52,116 bases of DNA from an uncultured Planctomycetota bacterium (GCA_900696685.1 CAADHA010000147.1:1-52116), one strand, 5' to 3'; positions 34,342 to 43,520 are shown, numbered from the stretch's first letter. Translations and numbers: made by a program. The notes: generated from the letters alone by a model not told the origin.

Positions 34342-35457
34342 TTGACCACAACCATTGCGTCCGTCCAGCCGCCGCGACTCAAGTTCAACGGCAGCGATCG
34401 ATTCGTGCGCGAACTGCGCCGCCGCGTCGACGCCTACTTCGAGCAGACCGGCCGCCGCCGCCGTGACTGTCCGCAGATGTATTTCAAGACCGTGACGATC
34501 CTCGCGTGGTTCTTCGGCGCCTACTTCCTGCTGCTCTTCGCCGTAACGAATCCGTGGCTCGTCATCCCGCTGGCGATGGTGCTCGGCGTCGCGATGGCCG
34601 CGATCGGATTCAACATCCAGCACGACGGCGGGCACAGCGGCTACAGCGAGTCCACCTGGATCAACAAGATCATGGCGATGAACCTCGATCTCATGGGGGG
34701 CAGTTCGTATCTCTGGGCGTGGAAGCACAACACTTTTCACCACACCTACCCGAACATTGACGGCCATGACGACGACATCGACCTCGGCCTGCTCGCCCGC
34801 CTTTCGCCCCATCAAAGGCATCTCTGGTTTCATCGCGCGCAGGGCATCTACCTGTGGATCCTCTACGGCTTCCTCGCCATCAAGTGGCACTTCTACGACG
34901 ACTTTCGCCAGCTGGCCACCGGGCACATCGGCGGCCACAGGATTCCTCGGCCGCTCGGGCTCGACCTGCTCGTCTTCGTCCTCGGCAAGGTCGCGTTCTT
35001 TTCACTTGCCTTCTTCATCCCCATGCTCCTTCACCCGTGGTGGGCGGTGGTCGGAGTCTACGCGATCGCGGCGTTCGTGAGCGGAGTCGTGCTCAGCATC
35101 GTTTTCCAACTGGCGCACTGCGTGGAGGAGGCGGAATTTCCCGCGCCTGCCGATCTCAGCGACGGGCTTGTGCGCATGGACTCGGAGTGGGCGGTTCACC
35201 AGGTTCAGACGACCGTCAACTTTGCACGGGGCAACCGTGTGCTTTCCTGGTTTCTCGGCGGGCTGAACTTTCAGATCGAGCACCACCTGCTCGCGCGCAT
35301 CTGCCACGTTCACTACCCGGCGCTTTCCAAGGTCGTGGAAGAGGTTTGCCGCGAGTTCGGCGTGCGCTATGCCGAACATCGCACGGTGTGGTCTGCGCTG
35401 TGCTCGCATGCGCGGTGGATCCACACGATGGGCTGTCCGGTCGCGACGACGGATTGA
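34342..35457 (+). CDS. Fatty acid desaturase, front-end type
   Basis: This 371-residue membrane di-iron desaturase has the three histidine boxes HDGGH (94-98), HNTFHH (129-134) and QIEHHL (311-316). Glutamine replacing the first histidine of the third box is the mark of front-end (delta-5/delta-6-like) acyl desaturases; no cytochrome b5 domain is fused. About four to six hydrophobic helices separate the boxes. It probably introduces a double bond in membrane acyl lipids. TTG 34342 is chosen as start because AGGAG lies 6 bases upstream and the sequence before it is low-complexity; the open frame to 34135 has no supporting signal. Confidence 0.87.
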   Translation: MTTTIASVQPPRLKFNGSDRFVRELRRRVDAYFEQTGRRRRDCPQMYFKTVTILAWFFGAYFLLLFAVTNPWLVIPLAMVLGVAMAAIGFNIQHDGGHSGYSESTWINKIMAMNLDLMGGSSYLWAWKHNTFHHTYPNIDGHDDDIDLGLLARLSPHQRHLWFHRAQGIYLWILYGFLAIKWHFYDDFRQLATGHIGGHRIPRPLGLDLLVFVLGKVAFFSLAFFIPMLLHPWWAVVGVYAIAAFVSGVVLSIVFQLAHCVEEAEFPAPADLSDGLVRMDSEWAVHQVQTTVNFARGNRVLSWFLGGLNFQIEHHLLARICHVHYPALSKVVEEVCREFGVRYAEHRTVWSALCSHARWIHTMGCPVATTD

Positions 35458-35571
35458 GATTTGGTCCCGGGCCTGTCGCGCGTCGCACCCTGAGGAATCC
35501 ACGCGTCTGTCTTCGGGCTTCGGGCCGGCGGTTGCAGAGTCGGCCCGAGCGCGCAGACCTCTCGCGCCGAG

Positions 35572-35665
35572 AAAACAAACGGGACAGGTACATTTGTTTC
35601 TGCCCCGAATTCTCTCGTAAGTTGTTGGTAATCAGCGACATAAAATGTACCTGTCCCGTTTGTTT
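35572..35665 (-). repeat. 94-bp inverted-repeat element, copy B
   Basis: It has the same 23-bp perfect inverted ends as copy A (GGGACAGGTACATTT at the left, its complement at the right) and a homologous centre of the same length in the opposite orientation. It sits between the desaturase and the gene remnant at 35669 and directly abuts that remnant, as if it had been inserted in it. Confidence 0.9.
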
Positions 35666-35668
35666 CTC

Positions 35669-35963
35669 GCGGAGACGGCCCCGGCGCGACCAACGAACTC
35701 ATCGCCACCAGGGCCGAGCCGGGCCGCCGCATCTTCTTCATCTACGGCTTCTCGACCAGCCGACAGAATGTACCGGGCTGCCCGGGCGTCCAGGTCGGCA
35801 TCCGCGGGGCGCAGATCATCGGCAGCGCGATGGCGGACGCCAACTCCGAGGCGAGGCTGAGTCTCTTCGCTCCGCGCGCGGCGTCGGCCGCATTGTCCAT
35901 CTCCAGGCGGTTGACTCGGCGGGATGCGAAGTGAGCAATGTTCTGAGGCACGGCTTTCCGTAG
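35669..35963 (+). pseudogene. Truncated, frameshifted 3' end of a planctomycete exported-protein gene
   Basis: One frame reads NELIATRAEPGRRIFFIYGF, VPGCPGVQVGI and IIGSAMADANSEARLSLFAP; a shift near 35868-35884 leads into GRIVHLQAVDSAGCEVSNV ending at a stop at 35963. Across the shift this matches the C-terminal domain of many planctomycete secreted proteins (VYG, VPGCPG, ADANG, LQAVD, CxVSN pattern). No start or N-terminal part survives; the left edge coincides with repeat copy B. Confidence 0.7.
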
Positions 35964-36155
35964 CGGTTGAAGTCACGAACGCCCCTCCTCGAGGCACGGG
36001 CCGGTCCACGGACATGGCGGCCGATCGCCGCCGCGCCCGCCTGGCCGGTGTCTCATTCGCCGGCGCGGCACACGCGGGGCGCGGTCGGGGAAATGCGGGC
36101 GGCCTGCCCTCTACCATTGCGCCTCGGTCTTCGGCGCGGGAGGAGCAGAGTCGTC

Positions 36156-37208
36156 ATGGGAACGGAAGTCATCGATCTTCGCAGCGACACGGTCACGAAG
36201 CCGACGGCGGCGATGCGCGAGGCGATGGCGCGTGCGGAAGTCGGCGATGATGTGCTCGGCGATGAGCCGACCGTGCGGGCGCTCCAGGAGAAGGCGTCGG
36301 ACCTGCTGGGCAAGGGCGCGGCCGTCTACGTCCCCTCAGGCACCATGGCCAATCTCTGCGCCATCCGCAGCCAGACGAGCCACGGCGACGAGATCATCGC
36401 TCACAACGAGAGCCACTTCTACTTCTACGAGACCGGCGCGTTTGCCGCCGTCGCGGGCTGCTCGGTGCGCTTCGTGAGCGGCCTCCGCGGCCTCTTCAGA
36501 GCCGATGACCTCGACCCGCTCGTGCGCCCGCCGCAGATTCATTTCCCGCAGTCGCGTCTCGTCGTGATCGAGAACACGCACAACCGCGGCGGCGGTTCGA
36601 TCTGGCCCGTCGAGCAGGTCGCGGCCGTGGCCCAGCGGGCGCACTCGCTGGGCCTGCGCGTGCACATGGACGGCGCGCGGCTGATGAACGCGTGCATCGC
36701 GCTGGGCGTCGAGCCGACGGCGTACACGCGCCACGTCGACACCGTTTCGATGTGCTTCTCCAAGGGACTCGGCGCGCCGGTCGGGTCGGTTGTCGCGGGA
36801 GACCGTGAGACGATCGAGCGCGTCCACCGTTTCCGCAAGATGTTCGGGGGGACGATGCGGCAGTCGGGCATCATTGCCGCCGGCGCCATCTACGCGCTGG
36901 ACCATCACGTGAAGCGGCTCGCAGAGGATCACGCCAATGCAAAGCGCTTCGCGGCGCGGATCGCGCGCGTGCCGGGCATTTCGCTCAATGCCGCAGAAGT
37001 CGAGACGAACATGGTCTTCTTCGACGTCGATGCGCAGTGGGGCACGGGCCGGCAGTTCGCCAGGAGACTCGAACGCGAGGGAGTGCGGATGTTCGATACG
37101 GGCCCGCAGCGGCTGCGAGCCGTGTTTCACCTTGATGTGTCGGCCGCGCAGACGGACCGCGCCGCCGAGATCATCGCGCAGGTCATGCTGAGCAGCGCCG
37201 TCGCGTGA
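36156..37208 (+). CDS. ltaE: Low-specificity L-threonine aldolase
   Basis: This PLP enzyme cleaves L-threonine or L-allo-threonine to glycine and acetaldehyde. The 350 residues begin IDLRSDTVTKPTAAMREAMARAEVGDDV, the family N-terminus, and include the PLP-lysine segment SMCFSKGLGAPVGSVVAG, HMDGARLMNA and the fold-type I spacing typical of LtaE. GGAGGAG lies about 10 bases before ATG 36156. It follows the gene remnant and precedes the GH172-like gene on the same strand. Confidence 0.92.
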   Translation: MGTEVIDLRSDTVTKPTAAMREAMARAEVGDDVLGDEPTVRALQEKASDLLGKGAAVYVPSGTMANLCAIRSQTSHGDEIIAHNESHFYFYETGAFAAVAGCSVRFVSGLRGLFRADDLDPLVRPPQIHFPQSRLVVIENTHNRGGGSIWPVEQVAAVAQRAHSLGLRVHMDGARLMNACIALGVEPTAYTRHVDTVSMCFSKGLGAPVGSVVAGDRETIERVHRFRKMFGGTMRQSGIIAAGAIYALDHHVKRLAEDHANAKRFAARIARVPGISLNAAEVETNMVFFDVDAQWGTGRQFARRLEREGVRMFDTGPQRLRAVFHLDVSAAQTDRAAEIIAQVMLSSAVA

Positions 37209-37244
37209 GTTTGACTCTCATCACCGCAATGCAAGGAATCGGGC

Positions 37245-38339
37245 GTGCTGGAACACTTCTCTTCACCGGGCCTCGGCGGGATCGCGATGCTGCGGAATGC
37301 CGAGACGCGATCGATTTCAGCCGAGAATCCCGACGGCGCGAAAGGCGGCGGCGCGAAGGCGACGCCGGGACAGGATGAACATTGCACTCCCGCCGCCTCC
37401 GAACTCGGCCGGGGCTGGAAGGTGCGGCCGTGCATCCGCGTGCGCAGCGGCGAGACGGCGGTGCTGGCGGACGTTGCCGGGCCGGGCGTCGTGCAGCACA
37501 TCTGGATGACCGTCCTGCACGAGCGCTTGCGCATGATCGCCCTCCGCGTGTACTACGACGACCAGTCGACGCCGAGCATCGAAACCCCGCTGGGCGATTT
37601 CTTCGCCAACGGTCTCGACGGCTGCGCGCTCATCGGCTCGATCCCGGTGGCGGTGAATCCGCGCGGGGGAATGAACTCCTACTGGCCCATGCCCTTCGCG
37701 AGGCGCCTGCGCATCACCATCACCAACGACGGGCCGCACGACCTGAGCGAGTTCTTCTACCAGGTCACCTACGCGCTCACCGACGTGCCGGCCGAGGCGG
37801 CGTACCTCCATTCCCAGTGGCGGCGGTCGATGACCACGCGCGCGCATCCCGAGCACACGATTCTCGACGGCGTGCGCGGGCGCGGGCATTACGTCGGCAC
37901 GTACCTCGTCTGGAACCAGTTCTCGAACCAGTGGTGGGGCGAGGGGGAGGTCAAGTTCTACCTCGACGGCGACGGCGAGCACCCCACCATCTGCGGCACG
38001 GGCACCGAGGACTACTTCGGCGGCGCCTGGGGATTCCGCGCCGCGGTCAATCCCGAAACGAGCGGGCCGGTGACCTACAGCACGCCGTACCTCGGCTATC
38101 CGCAGGCGCTCATCGGCGGCGAGCGCGTGCCGTGCCACGGCCTGTACCGCTGGCACATCCCCGATCCGATCTGCTTTGCGCGCGACCTGCGCGTCACGGT
38201 CCAGGCGCTGGGGTGGTATCCGACGCGCAAGTACCAACCGCTCACCGATGACATCGCGAGCACGGCCTACTGGTACCAGGCGCTGCCCACGGCGCCCATG
38301 CCGGGTTTGCCTTCGATGAGCAACCGGCTGTCTCGCTGA
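37245..38339 (+). CDS. DUF2961/GH172-family protein
   Basis: The 364-residue protein has the jelly-roll pattern of DUF2961, now glycoside hydrolase family 172: VADVAGPGVVQHIWMTV, LRVYYDDQSTPSIETPLGDFFA, LVWNQFSNQWWGEGEVKFYLDGD, and the acidic motif GTGTEDYFGGAWGF that holds catalytic glutamates. Known members act on fructofuranosides or arabinofuranosides; the substrate here is unknown. No signal peptide is seen. GTG 37245 has AAGGA about 8 bases upstream. Confidence 0.85.
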   Translation: MLEHFSSPGLGGIAMLRNAETRSISAENPDGAKGGGAKATPGQDEHCTPAASELGRGWKVRPCIRVRSGETAVLADVAGPGVVQHIWMTVLHERLRMIALRVYYDDQSTPSIETPLGDFFANGLDGCALIGSIPVAVNPRGGMNSYWPMPFARRLRITITNDGPHDLSEFFYQVTYALTDVPAEAAYLHSQWRRSMTTRAHPEHTILDGVRGRGHYVGTYLVWNQFSNQWWGEGEVKFYLDGDGEHPTICGTGTEDYFGGAWGFRAAVNPETSGPVTYSTPYLGYPQALIGGERVPCHGLYRWHIPDPICFARDLRVTVQALGWYPTRKYQPLTDDIASTAYWYQALPTAPMPGLPSMSNRLSR

Positions 38340-38368
38340 TCGGTGCGCGCGGAACGCCAACAATCGAC

Positions 38369-39379
38369 ATGCGAATTGCACTTGTCACGGACGCCTGGCT
38401 GCCACAGGTCAACGGCGTCGTCACGACGCTCGGCCACGTCGTCCGGCAACTCGAAGCCATCGGCGACGAAGTGCTCGTGATCCAGCCGCGACTGTTTCGC
38501 ACCTGGCCCTGCCCGCGCTACCCGGAGATCCGGCTCGCCTGGATGCCGGGTCGGAAGGTGCGGCGTCTGCTGCGCGAGTTTACGCCGGACGCCATACACA
38601 TTGCCACGGAAGGGCCGCTCGGAATCGCGGCGCGCCTGTATTGCGGCCGGCGGCGCCTGCGGTTCAACACGTCGTACCACACGCAGTTTCCGCAGTATCT
38701 GCGCCGATACGCGCTGATCCCCGAAGGCTGGACGTACCGCCTCATGCGCTGGTTCCACGGCCGGGCGAAGGCGACGCTCGTGCCGACGGCCCGGGTGAAG
38801 GACGAACTCGATGCGCGCGGGTTCACCAACGTGCGCGTCTGGACGCGCGGCGTGGACACCGACCTCTTCAGGCCGGGCGACAAGTCGTTTCTCCCCGGTG
38901 AGAGGCCCATCAGCCTCTACGTCGGCCGCATCGCGCGCGAGAAGAACATCGAAGCGTTTCTCGAGGCCGACGTGCCCGGCACGAAGTACCTCGTCGGCGA
39001 CGGCCCGGTCCGCGCTTCCCTGGAGAAGAAGTACCCGGCGGCGCGCTTCGTCGGCGTGAAGAAGGGCGCCGAACTCGCTCGTCACTACGCCGCGGCCGAC
39101 GTCTTCGTCTTCCCCAGCCGCACCGACACCTTCGGCGTGGTCATGCTCGAGGCGATGGCGTGCGGCGTGCCCGTCGCGGCCTATCCCGTCACCGGACCCA
39201 TTGACGTGGTGAAGTCCGGTGCGTCCGGCGTGCTGCACGATGATCTCGCGACGGCCATCCGCGACGCGCTGAAGATCGACCCGGCCTCGTGCCTGAGGTA
39301 CGCGCAGGGCTTTTCGTGGCGGCGCTGCGCCGAGATGTTCCGGGAGGCACTGCGGGATCAGCCCGCCGCTACGCCGTAG
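38369..39379 (+). CDS. GT4 glycosyltransferase
   Basis: The 336-residue protein is a GT-B fold retaining glycosyltransferase. The N-terminal domain begins IALVTDAWLPQVNGVVTTL with the glycine/asparagine loop, and the C-terminal donor domain contains LYVGRIAREKNIEAF, and VFVFPSRTDTFGVVMLEAMACGVPVAAY with the EX7E-type acidic residues. The sequence resembles the MgtA/SQD2-like lipid glycosyltransferases. It overlaps the end of the convergent LpxH-like gene by 11 bases. Confidence 0.88.
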   Translation: MRIALVTDAWLPQVNGVVTTLGHVVRQLEAIGDEVLVIQPRLFRTWPCPRYPEIRLAWMPGRKVRRLLREFTPDAIHIATEGPLGIAARLYCGRRRLRFNTSYHTQFPQYLRRYALIPEGWTYRLMRWFHGRAKATLVPTARVKDELDARGFTNVRVWTRGVDTDLFRPGDKSFLPGERPISLYVGRIAREKNIEAFLEADVPGTKYLVGDGPVRASLEKKYPAARFVGVKKGAELARHYAAADVFVFPSRTDTFGVVMLEAMACGVPVAAYPVTGPIDVVKSGASGVLHDDLATAIRDALKIDPASCLRYAQGFSWRRCAEMFREALRDQPAATP

Positions 39380-40178
39380 CCAGTGTGTTGCCCGCACCCG
39401 TGAGCGCATCGCGGATCGAACCGGGGGCGTGCTCGGGCATGAGGACGTCGGTTCCTCGGATGAGTTCAATGCGCCCGTCCTGGAGTTCGACGAGGGCGGA
39501 GCAGTGCTCGATCCAGTCTCCGCAGTTGTAATAGGCGGCCGGGCCGTCGATCGCGGCCGGCTTGTGGATGTGGCCGCAGATGACGCCCTGCAGGCCACGC
39601 CGGTTCGCCTCGCCCAGCAGCGTTTCCTCGAAGGCGCTGATGAACCTGCACGCACTCTTGACCTTCATCTTGACCGTCTGCGAGAACGAGGAGCGGCTCA
39701 GCCCGCACGCCGCCCGCAGGTGGTTGTACCAGCGGTTGAGCACGATGAGCCACTCGTAGGCGGTGGACCCGAGCAGCGAGATGAGGCGAGAGTGTCTGAC
39801 AACAAGGTCGTACTCGTCGCCGTGCGTGACGAAGAGCCGGCGCCCGTCCGCCAGCGGGTGTTCGGCATGGCGAAGGATGCGCACGCCCCCGATTTCCAGG
39901 CCGATGTACTGCCGCGCCGCCTCGTCGTGGTTGCCGGGGATGAAGATGATCTCGGCTCCGCGCTGGTGCAGGGCGAGAAGGCGCTGGAGAGCGTCGTTGT
40001 GCGGCTGGGGCCAGTAGGGACGGCCGCGCAGGCGCCAGAAGTCGATGATGTCTCCGACGAGGTAGAGGCGCTCGCACGAGACGCGGTCGAGGAAGCGGCA
40101 GAGTTCGACGGCCTGGCATCCCCGGCTGCCGAGGTGAATGTCGCTGATCCAGATTGTGCGGAAGGCGAATCGCATCAT
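39369..40178 (-). CDS. LpxH-like UDP-2,3-diacylglucosamine diphosphatase/metallophosphoesterase
   Basis: The 269-residue protein has the calcineurin-like phosphoesterase motifs WISDIHLGSRGC (Asp13, His15), YLVGDIIDFW (Asp43), IFIPGNHDE (Asn83, His84), FVTHGDEYD and ICGHIHKPA, in the arrangement of COG2908 (LpxH), which cleaves UDP-2,3-diacylglucosamine to lipid X in lipid A synthesis. A side activity on other pyrophosphates cannot be excluded. ATG 40178 is chosen (GAGG 6 bases upstream); ATG 40214 and 40175 are alternatives. Confidence 0.78.
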   Translation of the reverse strand: MMRFAFRTIWISDIHLGSRGCQAVELCRFLDRVSCERLYLVGDIIDFWRLRGRPYWPQPHNDALQRLLALHQRGAEIIFIPGNHDEAARQYIGLEIGGVRILRHAEHPLADGRRLFVTHGDEYDLVVRHSRLISLLGSTAYEWLIVLNRWYNHLRAACGLSRSSFSQTVKMKVKSACRFISAFEETLLGEANRRGLQGVICGHIHKPAAIDGPAAYYNCGDWIEHCSALVELQDGRIELIRGTDVLMPEHAPGSIRDALTGAGNTLATA

Positions 40179-40301
40179 CGCCGGCCTCGCGTGGGTCGTT
40201 GTGTTGTGATGCACATCGACCCAATGGAAGCCGCGGCGACGGTTGATTGCCGTCAGAGTTTCGTGAGAGAAAGGTCAGGCTCGGAGCGATAACCGATCGC
40301 T

Positions 40302-41804
40302 TCAGTCTTCGCTCTTCCTGCCCTTCTTTGAAGGAGCCTTTTTCCTGGTTGTCTTCTTCTGGGCCGATTCGCCCCCGCCGTCACCGCCGCCGGAGCCGGC
40401 CTTGGCGGCTTCGCGCTCCGCATCCATCTCCTTGTTCCACTCCTTGGCTGTGACCTCGGTGATATTCGCCATCTCGATGAGGCGGTCGGCGGCCTTCTCG
40501 TGGCGGAGCTGGCTGACGAGCATCGGACCGCGGCCCGAGCGGATGAGCTCCTGGCGCAACTTCTCGGGGCGCATATTCTGGCTCATGGCGATCTGGGCGA
40601 TGCGGCCGTTCACTTCATCCTCACTCGTCTCGACGTTGAGGATCTCGCAGAGGCGCTCCATGATGAACATGAGCTTGAGGTCGCGCTTGGCCCGCTCGGC
40701 GCCGGCTTCGCGGATCTCGGCCATGCGCTCCTCGACGAGGTACGCCGGCATGCCCTCGTTGAGCAGGCGCAGGCGGAAGGACTCGATGGTGCGTGCAGTC
40801 TGCGCGGCGCTGGCGCGCTGCGGCAGTTCCATCTCCGTATGCTCGTCGAGGTACTTCGCCACCTGCCGATGCAGGATGCTGCGCTGCTCGCTCGCGATCT
40901 TCGCCTCGAGCGCCTTCTCGATCTGCTCGCGCAACTGCCCTTCGATCTGCAGGCCGAAGACCTGGAGCAGTTCGTCAATGGTAAGCGGAATGAGGCGGCC
41001 GACATTGGCGATGCGCAACTCGATGGTGATCGCCTTGCCGCGCACCGCTTCGAGTTCATGATTCTCCGGGCCGGTGGTCTGGACGGTCACGACCTCGCCT
41101 GCCTTGCGGCCGGTGAGAAGGGCGCGAAGGCCGTCGACCTGGATGCCCGCGATCGGTCCGCGATCCTCGCCACCCTCGAGAGGAAGGCGGCTGACGGTCT
41201 CGGCCACGGTTCCGACGACTTCGCCCTTCTCGTCCTTGAGTGTGGCGCTGCCGAAGAAGTAGTCGCCGGGCTGCGGCTCGCCCTCGACCGCGACGACGTG
41301 GCCGCGGCGCTCCCGCTGGATGCGCAGTTCGTTGTCCACCATGTCGCGGGTGATTTCGATCGTGGGCCGGCGAAGCGAGAGGCCGTCATACTTCGGCAGT
41401 TCAAACTCGGGCAACACCTCGACCTCGAAGGTGAAGGTGAAAGCCCTGCCCGGCTCGAGGCGGAGGCTCTTCTCGTCGGCGACGACGGGTTCGCCGATGA
41501 TTCTCAGGTCGTGGTCCTTGAGAACCTTGGTGTAGGCCTCGCGCATGAGGCGGTTGCGCGTCTCCTCGGCCATTCCCTTCGCGAATCGGCGTTCCACGAG
41601 GCGACGCGGCGCCTTGCCGGGCCGGAAACCGGGGAGCCGAACCTCCGACACCAGGGAGGAAAAGCCCGTATTCATCCGCGCATCGATGACCGAGGCGGGA
41701 ATCTCGATGGTGACCTTCCTGCACGCGGCGCCGGAGTCTTCGATGTCGACGCGGGAGAGGGTGATTTCATCGGCCTGTTGAGGGGTTTCGGTGGTGGCGG
41801 CCAT
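40302..41804 (-). CDS. tig: Trigger factor
   Basis: Trigger factor is the ribosome-bound chaperone and peptidyl-prolyl isomerase that meets nascent chains. The 500-residue protein shows the ribosome-docking loop VRLPGFRPGKAPRRLVE (family GFRxGKxP), a probable FKBP-like PPIase domain in the middle (about 160-250), and an extended helical C-terminal domain. It is longer than E. coli Tig (432) owing partly to a lysine-rich tail (KKTTRKKAPSKKGRK). ATG 41804 precedes the conserved region; ATG 41855 is upstream. It is divergent from the tyrosine phenol-lyase gene and not next to clpP/clpX, its usual neighbours. Confidence 0.92.
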   Translation of the reverse strand: MAATTETPQQADEITLSRVDIEDSGAACRKVTIEIPASVIDARMNTGFSSLVSEVRLPGFRPGKAPRRLVERRFAKGMAEETRNRLMREAYTKVLKDHDLRIIGEPVVADEKSLRLEPGRAFTFTFEVEVLPEFELPKYDGLSLRRPTIEITRDMVDNELRIQRERRGHVVAVEGEPQPGDYFFGSATLKDEKGEVVGTVAETVSRLPLEGGEDRGPIAGIQVDGLRALLTGRKAGEVVTVQTTGPENHELEAVRGKAITIELRIANVGRLIPLTIDELLQVFGLQIEGQLREQIEKALEAKIASEQRSILHRQVAKYLDEHTEMELPQRASAAQTARTIESFRLRLLNEGMPAYLVEERMAEIREAGAERAKRDLKLMFIMERLCEILNVETSEDEVNGRIAQIAMSQNMRPEKLRQELIRSGRGPMLVSQLRHEKAADRLIEMANITEVTAKEWNKEMDAEREAAKAGSGGGDGGGESAQKKTTRKKAPSKKGRKSED

Positions 41805-42028
41805 GTCAAGGGCTTTCGCGGCAGGCGGCGCCGCCTGTGCGGCGCGCCGGGTCAATGGACGGGTTCAGACAAGGCTGTGAGGGTAGCGCGCTGCGCGGAA
41901 GGGGCCAAGGCCGGACAGACGTGCGGAAAACACCCTGATTCGTCGCGGCAGCGTGCGCGGAGCGCGAATACAAGATACGATTGTCCGGATACATGCCGGG
42001 ACCGCCCGGCGACGAAAGGAACCACGCC

Positions 42029-43480
42029 ATGCCGCGCCGCCACTCCTGGGCCGAACCATTCAAGATCAAGATGGTCGAGCACCTCCGAATGACCACCCGT
42101 ACCGAGAGAGAGGAGGCGATCCGCGAAGCCGGCTTCAACACCTTCCTCCTGCGCAGCGAAGATGTCTACATCGACCTCCTCACCGACTCGGGCACGAGCG
42201 CCATGAGCGACCGGCAGTGGGCGGGCCTGATGATGGGCGACGAGGCCTACGCCGGCAGCCGCAACTTCTACCACCTCGAGTCGGCCGTGCGGCGTTTCTA
42301 CGGCTACCGGCACGTCATCCCGACTCACCAGGGGCGCGGGGCAGAGCACATCCTCAGCAGGATGTGCATCAAGCCCGGCGACTTCGTACCCGGCAACATG
42401 TACTTCACGACCACCAAGGCCCACCAGGAACTCGCCGGCGCCACCTTCGTCGACGTGATCATCGACGAGGCCCACGACCCGCAAAGCGAACTGCCCTTCA
42501 AGGGCAACGTCGATCTCGTCAAACTTGAATCCCTCATCCAGCGAGTCGGGCCGCGGCGCATTCCCTATCTCTGCCTCCAGACGAACGTGAACATGGCCGG
42601 CGGCCAGCCCATCAGCCTCGAGAACCTCAAGGCGACCTGCGACCTCTGCCACCGCCAAGGCATCCGGGTCATGCTCGACGCCACCCGGGCCGTCGAGAAC
42701 GCCTACTTCATCCGGATGCGCGAGAAGGGCCAGGGCCACCGCACCATCGCCGAAATCCTCCTCGACATGTGCTCGCACACCGACGGGTGTACAAACTCGG
42801 CCAAGAAGGACTCTCTCGTCAACATCGGCGGGTGGCTGGCGGTGAATGATGACGCCCTCGCCGACGAGGCGCGCAACCTCGTCGTCGTCTACGAAGGGCT
42901 GCACACCTACGGCGGCCTGGCGGGGCGCGACATGGAGGCCATGGCCATCGGCATCGAGGAGTCCGTGCAGTTTGATCACATCCGCGCGCGCATCGGGCAG
43001 GTCGAGTACCTCGGCGAATCGCTCATCCGCGCCGGCGTGCCGATCGTCCGGCCGATCGGCGGGCACGGCATCTTCGTCGATGCCGCGCGCTTCCTCCCTC
43101 ACATCCCGCGCGAGGAGTTTCCCGCGCAGGCACTGGCCGCCGCCCTCTACGTCCAGTCGGGCGTGCGGGCAATGGAGCGCGGCGCCGTCTCCGCCGGACG
43201 CCATCATGACACCGGCGAGAACCTCTTCCCGAAACTCGAACTCATCCGCCTTACCATCCCCCGCCGCGTCTACACCCAGGCGCACATGGACGTGACGGCA
43301 GAAGCGGTCATCGACCTCTTCGAACAAGCCGAGAAGATCGTCGGCCTGCGGTTCACCTTCGAGCCAAAGCACCTGCGCTTCTTCCAGGCGCGATTCGAGC
43401 CGGTCGTCGGCGCGAGCGTGCTCAGGACCGATGCCATCGACGAACCCGTCGCGGTCGGCGCGATGGGAGATGGGATCTGA
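42029..43480 (+). CDS. tpl: Tyrosine phenol-lyase (beta-tyrosinase)
   Basis: This PLP enzyme splits L-tyrosine to phenol, pyruvate and ammonia, and is a close relative of tryptophanase. The 483 residues carry the PLP lysine in SAKKDSLVNIGG (around 258-269), GGLAGRDMEAMAIG, RLTIPRRVYTQAHMD and LRFFQARFE. The residue that separates the two enzymes, the phenol-binding arginine of TPL in MERG, is present (Met-Glu-Arg384-Gly); tryptophanase has VEIG there. I therefore favour TPL over TnaA. ATG 42029 has AAAGGA upstream; ATG 41981 is less likely. A hairpin repeat follows the stop directly. Confidence 0.85.
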   Translation: MPRRHSWAEPFKIKMVEHLRMTTRTEREEAIREAGFNTFLLRSEDVYIDLLTDSGTSAMSDRQWAGLMMGDEAYAGSRNFYHLESAVRRFYGYRHVIPTHQGRGAEHILSRMCIKPGDFVPGNMYFTTTKAHQELAGATFVDVIIDEAHDPQSELPFKGNVDLVKLESLIQRVGPRRIPYLCLQTNVNMAGGQPISLENLKATCDLCHRQGIRVMLDATRAVENAYFIRMREKGQGHRTIAEILLDMCSHTDGCTNSAKKDSLVNIGGWLAVNDDALADEARNLVVVYEGLHTYGGLAGRDMEAMAIGIEESVQFDHIRARIGQVEYLGESLIRAGVPIVRPIGGHGIFVDAARFLPHIPREEFPAQALAAALYVQSGVRAMERGAVSAGRHHDTGENLFPKLELIRLTIPRRVYTQAHMDVTAEAVIDLFEQAEKIVGLRFTFEPKHLRFFQARFEPVVGASVLRTDAIDEPVAVGAMGDGI

Positions 43481-43520
43481 CGCACGCCCACGATGAGGCT
43501 CGGCGAATCGTGGGGTGCGC
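43481..43520 (-). repeat. Palindromic element related to the 53-bp repeat
   Basis: CCCACGAT (43487-43494), a 12-base loop, and ATCGTGGG form a hairpin whose loop, read in reverse complement, matches that of the array at 13415 with one difference. The flanks extend the stem (CGCAC..GTGCG with one bulge). It lies directly after the tpl stop codon. Confidence 0.8.

Noticed and set aside
34854-35963. A 369-residue gene overlapping the desaturase
   Set aside because: The first 200 residues are an out-of-frame shadow of the desaturase; only the last ~30 codons belong to a real, decayed gene.
42029-43480. Tryptophanase (tnaA)
   Set aside because: The MERG arginine characteristic of tyrosine phenol-lyase is present where TnaA has VEIG, and no tnaC-like leader was seen.
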